Source of the DNA: Bacillus sp. FJAT-27916
GTDB taxonomy: Bacteria > Bacillota > Bacilli > Bacillales > Pradoshiaceae
Reading direction: 5' to 3'
Length of the DNA: 64,000 nt
Assembly (NCBI RefSeq): GCF_001183965.1
Contig: NZ_LFZV01000001.1
Coordinates: forward strand, 3,191,263-3,255,262
The stretch's first letter is position 1. Every line of letters starts with the position of its first letter. Under the pieces are notes generated by a model. It made no database searches and was not told where the DNA came from. It saw nothing but the letters and a program-made list of their open reading frames with translations. The position numbers and the translations under genes are program-made. Positions 24,702-32,514 of this stretch are shown here, piece after piece.

Positions 24702-25481
24702 TTACTTCAACCCTTTAAACCCATACTTTTCAAATATCTTTTGCGCCTCATCTGATTGGAGATACCTATATAATTCTTCCGCATTCTCCTTTTCCTTGCT
24801 TGAAGAAATAACACCGGCCGGATAGATAATGGCCTCATGACTCTCATCAGGAACCGTATCAATGACCTTCACCTGACTAGAGTTTTTCGCATCTGTTGCA
24901 TAAACAAAGCCAACCTCAACATTCCCTGTTTCCACATAGGTGAGAACCTGTGTGACATCCTTTGTGGGGACAAGCTTATCTTTAACTGTTTCCCACAGAC
25001 CAAGTGCCTCAAGTGACTGCTTAGCATATTGTCCTGCTGGAACGGAATCAGGAGAGCCTATCGCAATCTTAGAGGCAGATTCAAGATTCTCTATTCCTCG
25101 CATCTCTGATTGATCACCCGCCACGAGCACCAGCTCATTGCTAAGAAGATTCGTTTGTGCCTCCTTATCAATCCATCCATTCTGAAGGAGAAGTTCAAAG
25201 GGTTCAATGGCAGCTGAGATAAACAAATCAGCCGGAGCTCCATTCTCTATTTGATGCTGAAGCGCACCTGAACCGCCGTAATTAAAAACGAGCGAGATAT
25301 CTTCATTCTCTTCCTCATAAACCGTCTTAATTTCACCGAGTACATTCTGAAGACTTGCTGCAGCACTAATGATGAGTTCAACCTTCTCCTTACTCTCTCC
25401 TTCTGAAGACTGGCATCCAGCTAAAGTCAGAAGGAAAAGAAGGGCTAATACATACAGACAGTTCTTTCCTCTTTTCATCAT
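24702..25481 (-). CDS. modA: ModA, molybdate-binding lipoprotein
   Basis: Surface lipoprotein of 259 residues. The signal peptide ends in the lipobox LAGC (about 20-23), followed by a Ser/Glu linker. The mature part contains LIISAAASLQNVLGEIKTVY and FNYGGSGALQHQIENGAPAD, oxyanion-binding blocks of ModA. GGAAGGA or AAGGGA sites allow either of two adjacent ATGs. It forms an operon with modB. Tungstate could also be a ligand. Confidence 0.92.
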   Translation of the reverse strand: MMKRGKNCLYVLALLFLLTLAGCQSSEGESKEKVELIISAAASLQNVLGEIKTVYEEENEDISLVFNYGGSGALQHQIENGAPADLFISAAIEPFELLLQNGWIDKEAQTNLLSNELVLVAGDQSEMRGIENLESASKIAIGSPDSVPAGQYAKQSLEALGLWETVKDKLVPTKDVTQVLTYVETGNVEVGFVYATDAKNSSQVKVIDTVPDESHEAIIYPAGVISSSKEKENAEELYRYLQSDEAQKIFEKYGFKGLK

Positions 25482-25569
25482 TTCCCTTCTTCCTTCCCGT
25501 CACTATTATTTTCTACTATATCATTATCCAAAGGAAAAAATAGCAAAAAACATTCTGATGATTGGACAT

Positions 25570-25609
25570 AAAAAAGCCAACTTGCACCCCGGGGCACAAA
25601 TTGGCTTTT
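25570..25609. terminator. terminator of the CDF exporter gene
   Basis: AAAAAGCCAACTTG and its partner in CAAATTGGCTTTT close a long stem with a GC-rich centre (CCCCGGGG). It lies directly beyond the stop of the minus-strand gene. Confidence 0.82.
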
Positions 25610-25610
25610 G

Positions 25611-26513
25611 TCATTCAGGAAAGTATGGATTAAGATGAATCAATACTTCCTCTATATGGTCAAATTTCTCCATTAATGTATGCTTAATATCACGCGAAAG
25701 ATCATGTCCCTGCTTAATGGTCTTATCTTGATCAATGGAGATGCGGATATCCATTATAATATAATGTCCGTGCTCTCGCGCTCTGATTCTGTCAATGCGC
25801 CTGACATCCGGGAAAGCTGTCACAATGTCTCTGAATTGGTCCATAAGCTCTTGACTCACATTGCGCTCAATAAGGATATCAAAGGACTCCGTCAGCATTT
25901 CCTTGGCAATCTTGAATATTAGATAAGCGACGAATATACTGGCAATTTTATCCCCATATAGAAGGAACCCAATGCCAAACTTATCACCAAGATAGGATAC
26001 GAGCACCCCTATCGCTGCGGCAAGTGATGCTACGATATCCGCTTTATGGTCATAAGCAATCGCTTCGATGGCCTTACTATTCATCCTCTTGCCCACACTC
26101 ATTGAATAGCGGAACAAGCATTCTTTAGCGACATAAGAAAACAGTCCAACCCAAAACGCAATAAAGCTTGGAGCTTCCACTGGGTGGAAAAACCCTGCAA
26201 TGCCTTCATAGACAATATAAAGAGACACAAGGAAGAGCAGTATCCCGATAATGCCAGATACAATAACCTCCGCTTTTCCATGTCCATATGGATGCTCCAG
26301 GTCTGCAGGCTTATTGGAGACCCTTATGACTAATAAGACAATAACAGAAGCAAACACATCAGCCGCCGAGTGAATACCATCCGCAAATAAAGCATCGCTG
26401 GCTGCCCATAAGCCGATGAACAGCTTTCCAAGCGTAAGAATAATATTGCTCCAAATACTGATCCAAGCAACCCGTTTAGCCGCACTTTCTCTAAATTCCA
26501 CTGATGTATTCAC
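25611..26513 (-). CDS. cation diffusion facilitator (metal exporter)
   Basis: Membrane protein of 300 residues with six membrane segments and a C-terminal cytosolic domain (about 205-300, ferredoxin-like). The metal-binding motifs DGIHSAAD (about 45-52) and YDHKADIVAS (about 153-162) are those of the CDF family; D..HD-type ligand sets of this kind occur in the Mn/Fe/Zn exporters. B. subtilis MneP and MneS export manganese and are likely relatives. Substrate not proven. Confidence 0.9.
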   Translation of the reverse strand: MNTSVEFRESAAKRVAWISIWSNIILTLGKLFIGLWAASDALFADGIHSAADVFASVIVLLVIRVSNKPADLEHPYGHGKAEVIVSGIIGILLFLVSLYIVYEGIAGFFHPVEAPSFIAFWVGLFSYVAKECLFRYSMSVGKRMNSKAIEAIAYDHKADIVASLAAAIGVLVSYLGDKFGIGFLLYGDKIASIFVAYLIFKIAKEMLTESFDILIERNVSQELMDQFRDIVTAFPDVRRIDRIRAREHGHYIIMDIRISIDQDKTIKQGHDLSRDIKHTLMEKFDHIEEVLIHLNPYFPE

Positions 26514-26641
26514 CTCATCTAATTAAACAAATATTTCCTGCACAAACCTTAAGTGTAGCTCTATCTTATATCCCTTTCAACTAAGGACTACCACCATTCT
26601 TCTTACTTCAATAGCGAATAAGCTTAGTCTGCCCCAAAAAA

Positions 26642-26664
26642 AAAGATAGCGAACCGCTATCTTT
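26642..26664 (-). terminator. intrinsic terminator of corA
   Basis: AAAGATAGCG and CGCTATCTTT form a perfect 10-bp stem with a 3-nt loop, followed on the minus strand by T8; the stem base overlaps the corA stop. Confidence 0.88.
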
Positions 26665-27601
26665 AAAAGTACTTCTTCTTCCAAAATATGATAGTTGTGA
26701 CAGATGATAACAAAAGTGCAACAAATATAACGCCTATAAAGGCATAAGGATTGTTTTGATAAGGCAGATCAACGTTCATTCCATATATACTGGCCACAAT
26801 CGTCGGGAAAGACAAGATAATGGTGATGGAAGTCAGGAATTTCATGACGATATTTAAGTTATTTGAGATAACCGATGCGAATGTATTCATCATACTGGTA
26901 AGAATTGAGTGATACGTCTCAGCCATTTCAATCGCCTGGGTGTTTTCAATAATGACATCCTCCAGCAAATCCTTATCCTCTTCATACATTTTCAAATGAT
27001 TGAGGCGCAGCATTTTCTGCAGCACAATTTTGTTGGATTTTAAGGATGTTGTAAAATAAACTAAACTCTTCTCCAAGGAGAGGAAGGCATATAATTCCTC
27101 ATTCTTCATGGATTGATGGAGTTCTTTCTCTATGTCATCGGTCTTCCGGTTGATTTGCTTTAAGTATCGTAAATAGTAGGTGGAGATATGAAAGAGAATT
27201 TGCAAGGCAAAACGGGTTTTCTTATACGTAAAGAACCCTTTTATTTTCTTATTAATGAAGTCCATGATAATTGGATTCTCAATCAGTGAGATGGTGATAA
27301 AGCATTCTTCTGTCACAATCAAACCAATCGGGAGGGTTTCATAGACAGGGAAGCCTGAATCATCATAAATAATGTAGGGGAAGTCAACGATAATCAATAC
27401 ATGATTATCTTCCTTCTCCAAACGTGAGCGCTCCTCATCATCGAGCGGGTCTTTAATGAAGTCTTCCGGAATGTTCAAGCGTTCTGATATAAGCTTAATC
27501 TCTGATTCGCTCGGCGCGACCATATTCACCCAGCAGCCCTTTTGCAGGTCATCAATTTTTTTCAATGTATTTGCTGAGTCTGTAATGTAGTATTCCAACA
27601 T
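26663..27601 (-). CDS. corA: CorA-family magnesium/cobalt transporter
   Basis: Protein of 312 residues: a large cytosolic N-terminal domain and two C-terminal membrane segments (about 250-270 and 285-305). The pore signature YGMN is intact in ASIYGMNVDLPYQ. Two basic residues close the C-terminus (FWKKKYF). The start is ATG 27601, with GAGGAGG 11 nt upstream; a longer TTG frame is not supported. A 40-codon ORF ends just before the ribosome site, which is partly paired in a hairpin, so translation is probably coupled. In CorA proteins import follows cytosolic Mg2+ levels. Confidence 0.92.
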   Translation of the reverse strand: MLEYYITDSANTLKKIDDLQKGCWVNMVAPSESEIKLISERLNIPEDFIKDPLDDEERSRLEKEDNHVLIIVDFPYIIYDDSGFPVYETLPIGLIVTEECFITISLIENPIIMDFINKKIKGFFTYKKTRFALQILFHISTYYLRYLKQINRKTDDIEKELHQSMKNEELYAFLSLEKSLVYFTTSLKSNKIVLQKMLRLNHLKMYEEDKDLLEDVIIENTQAIEMAETYHSILTSMMNTFASVISNNLNIVMKFLTSITIILSFPTIVASIYGMNVDLPYQNNPYAFIGVIFVALLLSSVTTIIFWKKKYF

Positions 27602-27611
27602 GTAACAAAAA

Positions 27612-27627
27612 CCTCCTCTTTTAGAGG
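27612..27627 (-). promoter_or_regulatory. hairpin over the corA Shine-Dalgarno sequence
   Basis: On the minus strand CCTCT and AGAGG form a 5-bp stem with a 3-nt loop that covers the start of the GAGGAGG ribosome site. The left arm is in the last codons of the 40-codon ORF, so a ribosome finishing that ORF would open it. Confidence 0.5.
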
Positions 27628-27743
27628 GAAGCACCAACTCTTTTGACAGGATTGATTATTATCTTTCCCCACTTTTCAAAAAAAGCACCATTGGGTTCCC
27701 CAGTTTTACTCGTGTCCGGGTCTCCCGAGTCGTAGTTACTCAA
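27621..27743 (-). CDS. 40-residue ORF coupled to corA
   Basis: A TTG start at 27743 lies 9 nt after AAGGAG. The product begins MSNYDSGDPDTSKTGEPNGA, continues with FFEKWGKIIINPVKRVGASL and ends at TAA 27621-27623. The Asp/Gly/Pro-rich first half and basic second half look like protein, not noise. It stops 20 nt before the corA ATG and its last codons form part of the hairpin over the corA ribosome site. It may be a leader peptide, or a small partner of CorA. No known family is recognised. Confidence 0.6.
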   Translation of the reverse strand: MSNYDSGDPDTSKTGEPNGAFFEKWGKIIINPVKRVGASL

Positions 27744-27833
27744 TAATATCAACTCCTTTTCATTCGTTATGCCTATTACATCTTATACCTAACTTTCATG
27801 AATGTGCAACGGGAAAAATCAGTATATAAAAAA

Positions 27834-27862
27834 GAAGCCCGCCTCATACTGAGGCAAACTTC
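27834..27862 (-). terminator. intrinsic terminator of the gsiB-like gene
   Basis: GAAG and GCCTC pair with GAGGC and CTTC across a small internal loop; the minus strand continues with six T. Confidence 0.75.
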
Positions 27863-27887
27863 TTAAAACCAGTCCCCTATAGGACAT

Positions 27888-28238
27888 TTAGCCATTTCCG
27901 GCCTTCGCCTGGCCATTCCGGTTCTTAGCAGCTGTCTCTCCGCCCTTCTTCCCAATCTCTCGGTAGAAGTCCTTATCGAATTTCTTTGCTGTCGCACTTC
28001 CGCCCTTTTGGCCAATTTCTTTATAGAATTCACTTGTATGCTTTTCAGAGGTTGAGCTTCCGCCTTTTTGCCCGATTCCTTGATAGAATTCTTTATCATG
28101 CTTGTCTGCCGTTGATTTACCGCCTTTTTGTCCAATCTTTTTGTAGAAATCAGGGGTATGCTTCTTCGCGGTGGCAAGCCCGCCTTTTCTGCCCGCCTCG
28201 GCACGCGTCATTTTCAATTTCTCTTCTTTGTTGTCCAC
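27888..28238 (-). CDS. KGG-repeat stress protein (GsiB-like)
   Basis: Hydrophilic, LEA-like protein of 116 residues with about five repeats of roughly 20 residues, each built as KEFYxxIGQKGGxST(A/S)xKH. It resembles glucose-starvation-inducible GsiB of B. subtilis. The start is GTG 28238 after AAGGAG at 9 nt. A sigma-B promoter lies upstream at 28276-28300. The repetitive DNA also creates a long frame on the same strand one base away, which is an artefact. Presumed role: protection under desiccation, heat or osmotic stress. Confidence 0.93.
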   Translation of the reverse strand: MDNKEEKLKMTRAEAGRKGGLATAKKHTPDFYKKIGQKGGKSTADKHDKEFYQGIGQKGGSSTSEKHTSEFYKEIGQKGGSATAKKFDKDFYREIGKKGGETAAKNRNGQAKAGNG

Positions 28239-28275
28239 TCAGTTCCTCTCCTTATTCCAAGTTGTTACAATTCTT

Positions 28276-28300
28276 ATAGCCATTTACTAATAAACTAAAC
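28276..28300 (-). promoter_or_regulatory. sigma-B promoter of the gsiB-like gene
   Basis: Read on the minus strand, GTTTAG (28295-28300) and GGCTAT (28276-28281) are 13 bp apart and fit the sigma-B consensus with one mismatch each. Confidence 0.65.
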
Positions 28301-28403
28301 AAATAAATAACTCGTTTAATCTTTTTGTAACGAGACTGATACAAAAAAAGGAGTTTACCAATACAGTCCGGAATATATTCCTAAAGGAAGGGAGGAATGC
28401 CCA

Positions 28404-31400
28404 TTGGAACACGAGGATATTTTTATAACACATCTCAGAAAGCTTTATCGCTCCGGGCTTATTTCAGATAAGGCATTCAAGCAAGTCTATACAGCCCATG
28501 AACAATTCCAAATCGAGAAAAGCCAGGCACTGAATAACCGGCCGGCTGTTCATCAGCCAATCGAAAATCCGCCAAAATCCGCCGCAGCGGTTAAGCCGAT
28601 CAAACAAAAAGCACCTAAATCTAAGGCAGAGCTTAGAGAAAGGAATATTACTTGGTCATTAATTGCGGGGGTCATTATGCTCTTGTTTGGAGGACTTATG
28701 TTCGCAACAAATAATTGGAGCTCCTATTCGCCTATTGCGAAAACCTTATGGGTTGCACTTATTTGTCTTTTCTTTTACGGGATTCACCTTGTGACAGATA
28801 AGATTTTCAAAATCACTAAGAGTTCCTTCAGCTTTCTCGTTTTAGCTGCATTGTTTTTCCCCGTTATATGGGTCAGCGCAGGCTATTTCCACCTGTTTGG
28901 CACTTGGCTTTCGATTGACGGTGGCGGAAGATACCTCTTCGGCTTTCTATCTTCCTTCATCACAACTGCCTTATACCTTTATTTCATGCGGAGGCATTTC
29001 TCCTTGTTTTTCACTTCTTTTGTTTATGCTGGGATTACCATTACAGTGGGTTTCTTGGTCAAATTCATCATTATATCAGAAGACCTGTTCTTCCTTTGCA
29101 TGACCTTGATTAATTTTCTGCTTCTTATAGGAAGAGAGCGGTTAACAAGCTGGGTGAATCACACCTTGTTCACCAACCACTATCATTTATACATACAGGC
29201 CAATCTTGTACTCGTCTCACTTTTCACCCTTTTCCTCTTTGAAAGCAAGACAATTAACGGCTTTAGCATTCTTCTTTCGAGTGTACTGTACCTTTTGGTG
29301 AGCCAGTATCAGAATCGAAAAGAATATTACTATATCTTCCCGATTTTGCTGATTTACGGGGTGTATCAAACCTTTAATCACTTATCTCATGAGGCTGCTG
29401 TTCTTCTGATGGCTGCCTTAGGATTTGTATTTACCGCACTTCTCCATTTCCAGCAGGAACGCTCATCTGCCGATTGGAGCACTCTGTATCGATACACTGG
29501 CACAGCAGTGACATTTATTGCGTTTAGTTATGTCTCACTTGATACCTTCTTTGTACAGAACGGGGATGAATTTGTGACGTCCATTGCCTATTTCCTTATG
29601 TATGCAACCATCCTTGCACTCACAAAGAAGATCCAGCTTGTTCCAATCGCTGGATTTGGAATTGTCTATCTCTTTTTAGGCTGCTTCTCACTCGGCCTAG
29701 CCTTGTCTGATTGGACCCATATGAGTTTGACTTGGCCGTTCCTATTAATCAGCACGCTCATCATGTATGGTGTTGTTCTCTTTGCTCCTTTTTCTTACCT
29801 TCAGAAGTATAAAATGGTCTATTACAATGCGGTGCATCTCATTTTTCTCTTATTGGCAGGCTATGCAGCAGTTGATTCTGTCCCTTTTGGTATTTGGCTG
29901 GTTACCATCATTCAATCCATCCTCTTATATATAGAGAGACAGTCTCCCTTAGCGAAGGTCGTTCCATTCCTTTTAGCGGTTGGCTGGTATTCCTTTTTCA
30001 GCGAATTTTCTACTGTAGATGGGAAATGGATTCCCTTCTACCTGGCCATCATCCTATGGCTCACGGCCCTTGCTGCTTATAGAAAGCTGCCGAAGATCCG
30101 TCTAATGTTTGATTATCTATCAGGAGGATTATATGCCTTAGGTATTCTTCTCTGTTTTGTCCCGGCAATCAATGAGCCTGACAATTTATGGCCTGTTTTC
30201 CTCTTTGCTTTTGGCATGATTTTATTCAGCCATCTGGCTAAAATCAATTCCGTTCGTTACCTATGGATTGGAGCAGGGCTTGCCTTTTTGTTCACCTATT
30301 TTGCCGCAATCCGGCTCTTTGATACCGGCAGTTGGGCTTCATTCCTCTGTCTCTTAGGTCCTGTCCTTTTGGCTGCAGCAGAATATTACCTCAAGAGAAG
30401 AATAGCTATCTTTCCATTCTTCCTCTATACCGCACTCATTAGCTTCCTCGTAGCCTGCATGATACTTGAGATAACAGGCATGAGTGCTGATTGGGAATAC
30501 ATCCTTGGGATTGGTCTCTTCTATTACGCCGGCAGGCTGGTTCATATGGAATGGATGAAAAAGCTGACACTGTACCTTTCTATGAGCTTCGTTCCCTTAA
30601 TGATTGGAGAATGGGGGCTTAAGATGGATTGGTCGTTATCCACCCTAGCGCTTGTGCCTTTTATTTCAGCCCTGACCTATTTCTTTTATTGGCTGCTGGC
30701 TAATCCAGCTACTAAGAAACGCCTCATGTATTTCATCGTGCTGTTCATGTCTCTTGGCCTGCCCTCCTCCTTCTTTATGGATGAAGGCTATTCCATCATT
30801 TTTGTGCTCATTTATTCTGGGTTACTGATATTTTTCATCCATCAAACAAGGCTGTTTTTCATCCTGCTTTGGCCGATGCTCACCTTTATCCTGATATGGA
30901 AAGGATATGTGAGTACCTATTTATCAGACTCCATGTACCTGGAACTTGCGGGAGCTATGACAGCGATTCTTCTATTCACTGTTATGGGAACTTCGACATT
31001 CAAGCAGCCATTTCAGCATTCAGGAAAATGGATAAAGAGTGAGCCCATTTTGGATTGGTACTTGGTCGGTTCTTTTATTTACCTAGTTGCTTTTCCCGTG
31101 CCACATGATACATTCCTTTTCTTAAAGATGCTGCCGGGTCTTGTGGCTGCTGGTCTATTTTATGTCCAGATTCAGCGATTCGAAAATCAAAAATGGCGCA
31201 GAATCATGATGACCGTTACAATAATGGCGTTGCTTCAACCATATTATGTTCTAATAAGCAATATTGGCCTCCCTTCATATGTAGAAATGGAAGCTTATCT
31301 ATTGCCGCTCATTTTCGTTCTTTTGATTTTGGAAAAGAAGGTCTGGAGATACAATGGAACACTCAGTCAGCTTCATAAGATTGCACTCGTTCTGACCTCA

Positions 31401-31742
31401 GCACTGATTGTGTATGACGCGATTCTTGAAAATAGCGTTGAAGAAGCTATTACCGTCGGCTCTCTTTCCTTAGCGGCTGCCATCTACGGCTTTTATGGCA
31501 AACGCCTATTGTATTTCTCGACAGGCATAAGCATGATTCTATTAAATGTATTCCTTCAGACAAGACCGTATTGGGGGAATCTCCCTTGGTGGTGGTATCT
31601 CTTTATTGGAGGAGCAATCTTGATTACGGTCGCTGCATTAAATGAATGGAAGGCTAAGAAAAATGAACAGAATGGGAAGAAGGAAAATCTCTTTCAAGAG
31701 ATATCGAGAAGAATTAAGCTATACTTCAGAGGATGGAAATAG
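28404..31742 (+). CDS. very large polytopic membrane protein (DUF2157-like)
   Basis: Protein of 1112 residues. The first 85 or so are cytosolic, with a short helical start (MEHEDIFITHLRKLYRSGLI) and a Pro/Lys-rich linker; the rest is an almost unbroken series of about 30 predicted membrane segments. It ends with a basic cytosolic tail. The start is TTG 28404, 8 nt after GGGAGG. The N-terminal arrangement resembles DUF2157-type proteins, but I cannot name the family firmly. It carries no transporter signature I recognise. Single gene with a strong terminator. Confidence 0.8.
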   Translation: MEHEDIFITHLRKLYRSGLISDKAFKQVYTAHEQFQIEKSQALNNRPAVHQPIENPPKSAAAVKPIKQKAPKSKAELRERNITWSLIAGVIMLLFGGLMFATNNWSSYSPIAKTLWVALICLFFYGIHLVTDKIFKITKSSFSFLVLAALFFPVIWVSAGYFHLFGTWLSIDGGGRYLFGFLSSFITTALYLYFMRRHFSLFFTSFVYAGITITVGFLVKFIIISEDLFFLCMTLINFLLLIGRERLTSWVNHTLFTNHYHLYIQANLVLVSLFTLFLFESKTINGFSILLSSVLYLLVSQYQNRKEYYYIFPILLIYGVYQTFNHLSHEAAVLLMAALGFVFTALLHFQQERSSADWSTLYRYTGTAVTFIAFSYVSLDTFFVQNGDEFVTSIAYFLMYATILALTKKIQLVPIAGFGIVYLFLGCFSLGLALSDWTHMSLTWPFLLISTLIMYGVVLFAPFSYLQKYKMVYYNAVHLIFLLLAGYAAVDSVPFGIWLVTIIQSILLYIERQSPLAKVVPFLLAVGWYSFFSEFSTVDGKWIPFYLAIILWLTALAAYRKLPKIRLMFDYLSGGLYALGILLCFVPAINEPDNLWPVFLFAFGMILFSHLAKINSVRYLWIGAGLAFLFTYFAAIRLFDTGSWASFLCLLGPVLLAAAEYYLKRRIAIFPFFLYTALISFLVACMILEITGMSADWEYILGIGLFYYAGRLVHMEWMKKLTLYLSMSFVPLMIGEWGLKMDWSLSTLALVPFISALTYFFYWLLANPATKKRLMYFIVLFMSLGLPSSFFMDEGYSIIFVLIYSGLLIFFIHQTRLFFILLWPMLTFILIWKGYVSTYLSDSMYLELAGAMTAILLFTVMGTSTFKQPFQHSGKWIKSEPILDWYLVGSFIYLVAFPVPHDTFLFLKMLPGLVAAGLFYVQIQRFENQKWRRIMMTVTIMALLQPYYVLISNIGLPSYVEMEAYLLPLIFVLLILEKKVWRYNGTLSQLHKIALVLTSALIVYDAILENSVEEAITVGSLSLAAAIYGFYGKRLLYFSTGISMILLNVFLQTRPYWGNLPWWWYLFIGGAILITVAALNEWKAKKNEQNGKKENLFQEISRRIKLYFRGWK

Positions 31743-31766
31743 GCAAACTGATCGCTGTTTCCATAC

Positions 31767-31797
31767 AAAAAGCGCAGAATCAAAATCTGCGCTTTTT
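31767..31797. terminator. bidirectional terminator
   Basis: AAAAAGCGCAGA and TCTGCGCTTTTT form a perfect 12-bp stem with a 7-nt loop between convergent genes. Confidence 0.92.
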
Positions 31798-31803
31798 ACT
31801 TTC

Positions 31804-32307
31804 TTATTTTGTTTTACGATACTCTTTCTCAGTTCCATCTGTGAAGGTAATGTCTACATCAATTTCTTGATAATCGTCTGCTACATCAAAGCTTGAGATC
31901 ACCTTAGAGATTACATCATCCTCAGAGGTTTGAGCATCGATGTCCAGTGACTTCAAGATATCACGTAATTGACTTTCGGCATCATCACCGGTTACCCGTT
32001 TGTTGTTCAAATCATCCTCAATGGATGCATCCACGGTATTGTTTTCATATTCATAATCCGCTTCATATTCTTTGTTGTTTGGATATTTTACTTCTAAGCT
32101 GAATTCATTGAATGGAATATCATTTTTTGTTTCAGTGGCGTTTGTATTTGTTTCGTTATTGGTATCCTGATCTGAATTGCTCGTGTTATTGGATGATTCC
32201 TCATTTGCCGTATTGTCATTCGTTTGACCACTGCTATTATCATCATTACAGCCAGCCGCCATGAATGCCATACAAAAAATAGTCAGAATGGATAATAATT
32301 TTTTCAT
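31804..32307 (-). CDS. YusW-like lipoprotein
   Basis: Protein of 167 residues with a lipoprotein signal peptide (lipobox MAAGC, cysteine about residue 20), an Asn/Thr/Ser/Asp-rich low-complexity linker to about residue 63, and a folded C-terminal domain. The segment FNEFSLEVKYPNNKEYEADY and the late VDITFTDGTEKEYRK match the YusW-like family. Function unknown; outer face of the membrane. An AGGAGG-type site precedes the ATG. Confidence 0.8.
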   Translation of the reverse strand: MKKLLSILTIFCMAFMAAGCNDDNSSGQTNDNTANEESSNNTSNSDQDTNNETNTNATETKNDIPFNEFSLEVKYPNNKEYEADYEYENNTVDASIEDDLNNKRVTGDDAESQLRDILKSLDIDAQTSEDDVISKVISSFDVADDYQEIDVDITFTDGTEKEYRKTK

Positions 32308-32514
32308 TTATAATGTTCCTCCTTTGTTGTCTGTACTAAGTTGTACTATTCACTTATTCCCCTCATTTTATTCTCTGTACACATATTTTAATAATTACCA
32401 ATTGTCGCATAATTGAATCAACAAGGAAAATACAGGACAATAGGGATAGGAGAGCATATTTACTATCAATAGGGTATATATCAATAGTCGTTTAATTCTC
32501 GAAGGGAGGACATT

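Noticed and set aside
27660-27760. c-di-AMP (ydaO) riboswitch in the corA leader, suggested by GGGGAACCCA
   Set aside because: The downstream conserved blocks of that riboswitch are missing, and the bases are better explained as codons of the 40-residue ORF.
27863-28204. 114-codon frame on the same strand as the KGG-repeat gene
   Set aside because: It is the +1 shadow of the repetitive gsiB-like gene; the repeats make a long open frame, but it has no ribosome site and no family match.
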